Part shown: piece after piece, positions 5,103 to 6,017 of the stretch
Layout of the letters: each line of letters opens with the position of its first letter
How positions within the stretch are numbered: the stretch's first letter is position 1
From: an uncultured Bacillota bacterium
GTDB lineage: Bacteria; Bacillota; Dehalobacteriia; UBA4068
Length of the DNA stretch: 6,017 bases
Assembly (NCBI GenBank): GCA_934427095.1
Contig: CAKRYM010000098.1
Coordinates: forward strand, 1 to 6,017
Direction of reading: 5' to 3'
Program-made: the position numbers and the translations under genes
Notes under the pieces: generated by a model
Told to the model about the DNA's origin: nothing
What the model saw: the letters and a program-made list of their open reading frames with translations, nothing else
The model's database searches: none

Positions 5103-6017
5103 TCCTTGTATCAGCATTTATATAAATGTATTAAAAATGATATTTTAGCAGGTGTTTTATCTCATGGAGCTAAACTTCCCTCGAAACGTAGTTTCGCAAA
5201 GAATCTGGGGGTAAGCACCATTACGGTGGAAGGAGCTTATGCCCAGCTTTTAGCAGAGGGGTATATTTATTCTTTGCCCAAAAAGGGGTATTATATTGCT
5301 GATTTGTCCAGCTTTTCTCCTCCGCCAGTAAAAATTAACGCCAGTAATTTTCAGCTGATGACGGATAAATCCTCCTATTTTGCGGATTTTGTTAGCAATC
5401 AGACTAATGCGGATCATTTCCCTTTTTCCATTTGGACGAAGCTCATGCGCGAAGTGATGGCCGATGGTAAGGAAGCCTTGATGCAAGTTTCACCCTGCGG
5501 GGGGGGTATGGAGCTCAGACAGGCGATTTGCCAGCATTTGCGGCAGTTTCGTAATTTAAGTGTAAACAAAGAGCAAATTATTGTGGGGGCAGGGACAGAG
5601 TATCTGTACGGTTTACTGATTCAGCTTTTGGGGCATGACAAGGTCTATGCCTTGGAAAATCCTGGTTATCAGAAAATTGCCCGGATTTACAAAAGCAATG
5701 GTGTGGCTTGCCGTTATGTTTCCTTGGATGAAAAGGGAATACAGATTGATTCCCTGGAGCAAGGAAAGGCGGATATTGCCCACCTTTCCCCAGCCCATCA
5801 TTATCCTACGGGTATCGTGACGCCTATAGACCGTCGTTACGCTCTTTTGGGTTGGGCCACGGCCAAGCCAGGCCGGTATATTATTGAGGATGATTACGAT
5901 TCCGAATTTCGTCTAGCAGGAAACCCAATTCCCACTTTAATGAGCATTGATGTTTCGGAAACGGTCATTTATATGAACACCTTTACCAAAAGCCTTTCTC
6001 CTACGATTCGCGTAAGC
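5067..6017 (+). CDS. pdxR: MocR-family PLP-dependent regulator (PdxR type), 3' partial
   Basis: The first 317 residues of a GntR/MocR transcription factor; the frame is open to the right edge. The N-terminal winged helix (about 10-76) reads GSDSLYQHLYKCIKNDILAG, LPSKRSFAKNLGVSTITVEGAYAQLLAEGYI, PKKGYYIAD. After a short linker (81-100) comes a fold-type I aminotransferase domain with ELRQAICQHLRQF, VGAGTEYLYGLL, ENPGY, HHYPTGI and IEDDYDSEF. By analogy with GabR, D275 and Y277 would contact the PLP ring and K308 (TFTKSLSP) would form the Schiff base. Such proteins sense PLP through this domain. Its place beside the kinase and pdxST, and the shared operators, point to PdxR, an activator of PLP synthesis when PLP is scarce. 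GTG start chosen from GGGAGG upstream. The gene probably lacks about 130-150 codons here, judged from family length. Confidence 0.93.
   Translation, partial: MLTYSFCDIGSDSLYQHLYKCIKNDILAGVLSHGAKLPSKRSFAKNLGVSTITVEGAYAQLLAEGYIYSLPKKGYYIADLSSFSPPPVKINASNFQLMTDKSSYFADFVSNQTNADHFPFSIWTKLMREVMADGKEALMQVSPCGGGMELRQAICQHLRQFRNLSVNKEQIIVGAGTEYLYGLLIQLLGHDKVYALENPGYQKIARIYKSNGVACRYVSLDEKGIQIDSLEQGKADIAHLSPAHHYPTGIVTPIDRRYALLGWATAKPGRYIIEDDYDSEFRLAGNPIPTLMSIDVSETVIYMNTFTKSLSPTIRVS

Noticed and set aside
5250..5820. Short open frames on both strands within the regulator region (5250-5486, 5613-5801, 5635-5820)
   Set aside because: They are shadows of the MocR coding frame, with no ribosome sites and no recognisable protein features.
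1..6017. CRISPR array, tRNA/rRNA, insertion sequence or phage-defence genes
   Set aside because: No regularly spaced repeats, RNA gene signatures, transposase or integrase motifs, or defence-type domains were seen.

Overview
The window reads as a chromosomal segment of a low-to-mid GC Gram-positive-lineage anaerobe (Bacillota, probably a spore-forming Clostridia or Negativicutes member). The signs are strong GGAGG-type ribosome sites, intrinsic terminators, a TIGR03905-type TSCPD protein, the DXP-independent PdxS/PdxT vitamin B6 route, a MocR regulator and a Cys-rich protein resembling exosporium C-terminal domains. The exact taxon cannot be read from the sequence.

Left part (1-2200). The window opens inside a Cys-rich beta-sandwich protein resembling the C-terminal domain of collagen-like exosporium proteins. 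A strong two-way terminator separates it from a convergent small TSCPD-domain gene. Divergent from that gene is a complete M24 Xaa-Pro aminopeptidase with all five metal ligands, closed by its own terminator. These three genes have no obvious link with what follows.

Right part (2200-6017). This is a vitamin B6 unit. pdxS and pdxT (pyridoxal 5'-phosphate synthase, overlapping by 1 nt) run rightward. A PdxY-like pyridoxal/pyridoxamine kinase gene runs leftward and converges on them across a terminator. Divergent from the kinase is a MocR-type regulator (GntR-like HTH plus aminotransferase fold), truncated by the window edge and almost certainly PdxR. De novo synthesis (PdxST), salvage (kinase) and a PLP-sensing regulator are therefore encoded together.

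The most interesting signal is in the non-coding DNA. Two copies of ATCTGACC stand exactly 53 bp apart upstream of pdxS, and two more stand exactly 53 bp apart, in the same orientation relative to the gene, upstream of the kinase. Downstream of the inner copy the two promoters align without gaps (32 of 43 positions), including a shared ATATTTAATTTG block, weak -35 elements and -10 boxes at the same distance. This looks like the operator of a PdxR regulon. The kinase and pdxR promoters overlap at their -10 boxes, and the operator extends over the pdxR ribosome site and first codons, which suggests autoregulation.
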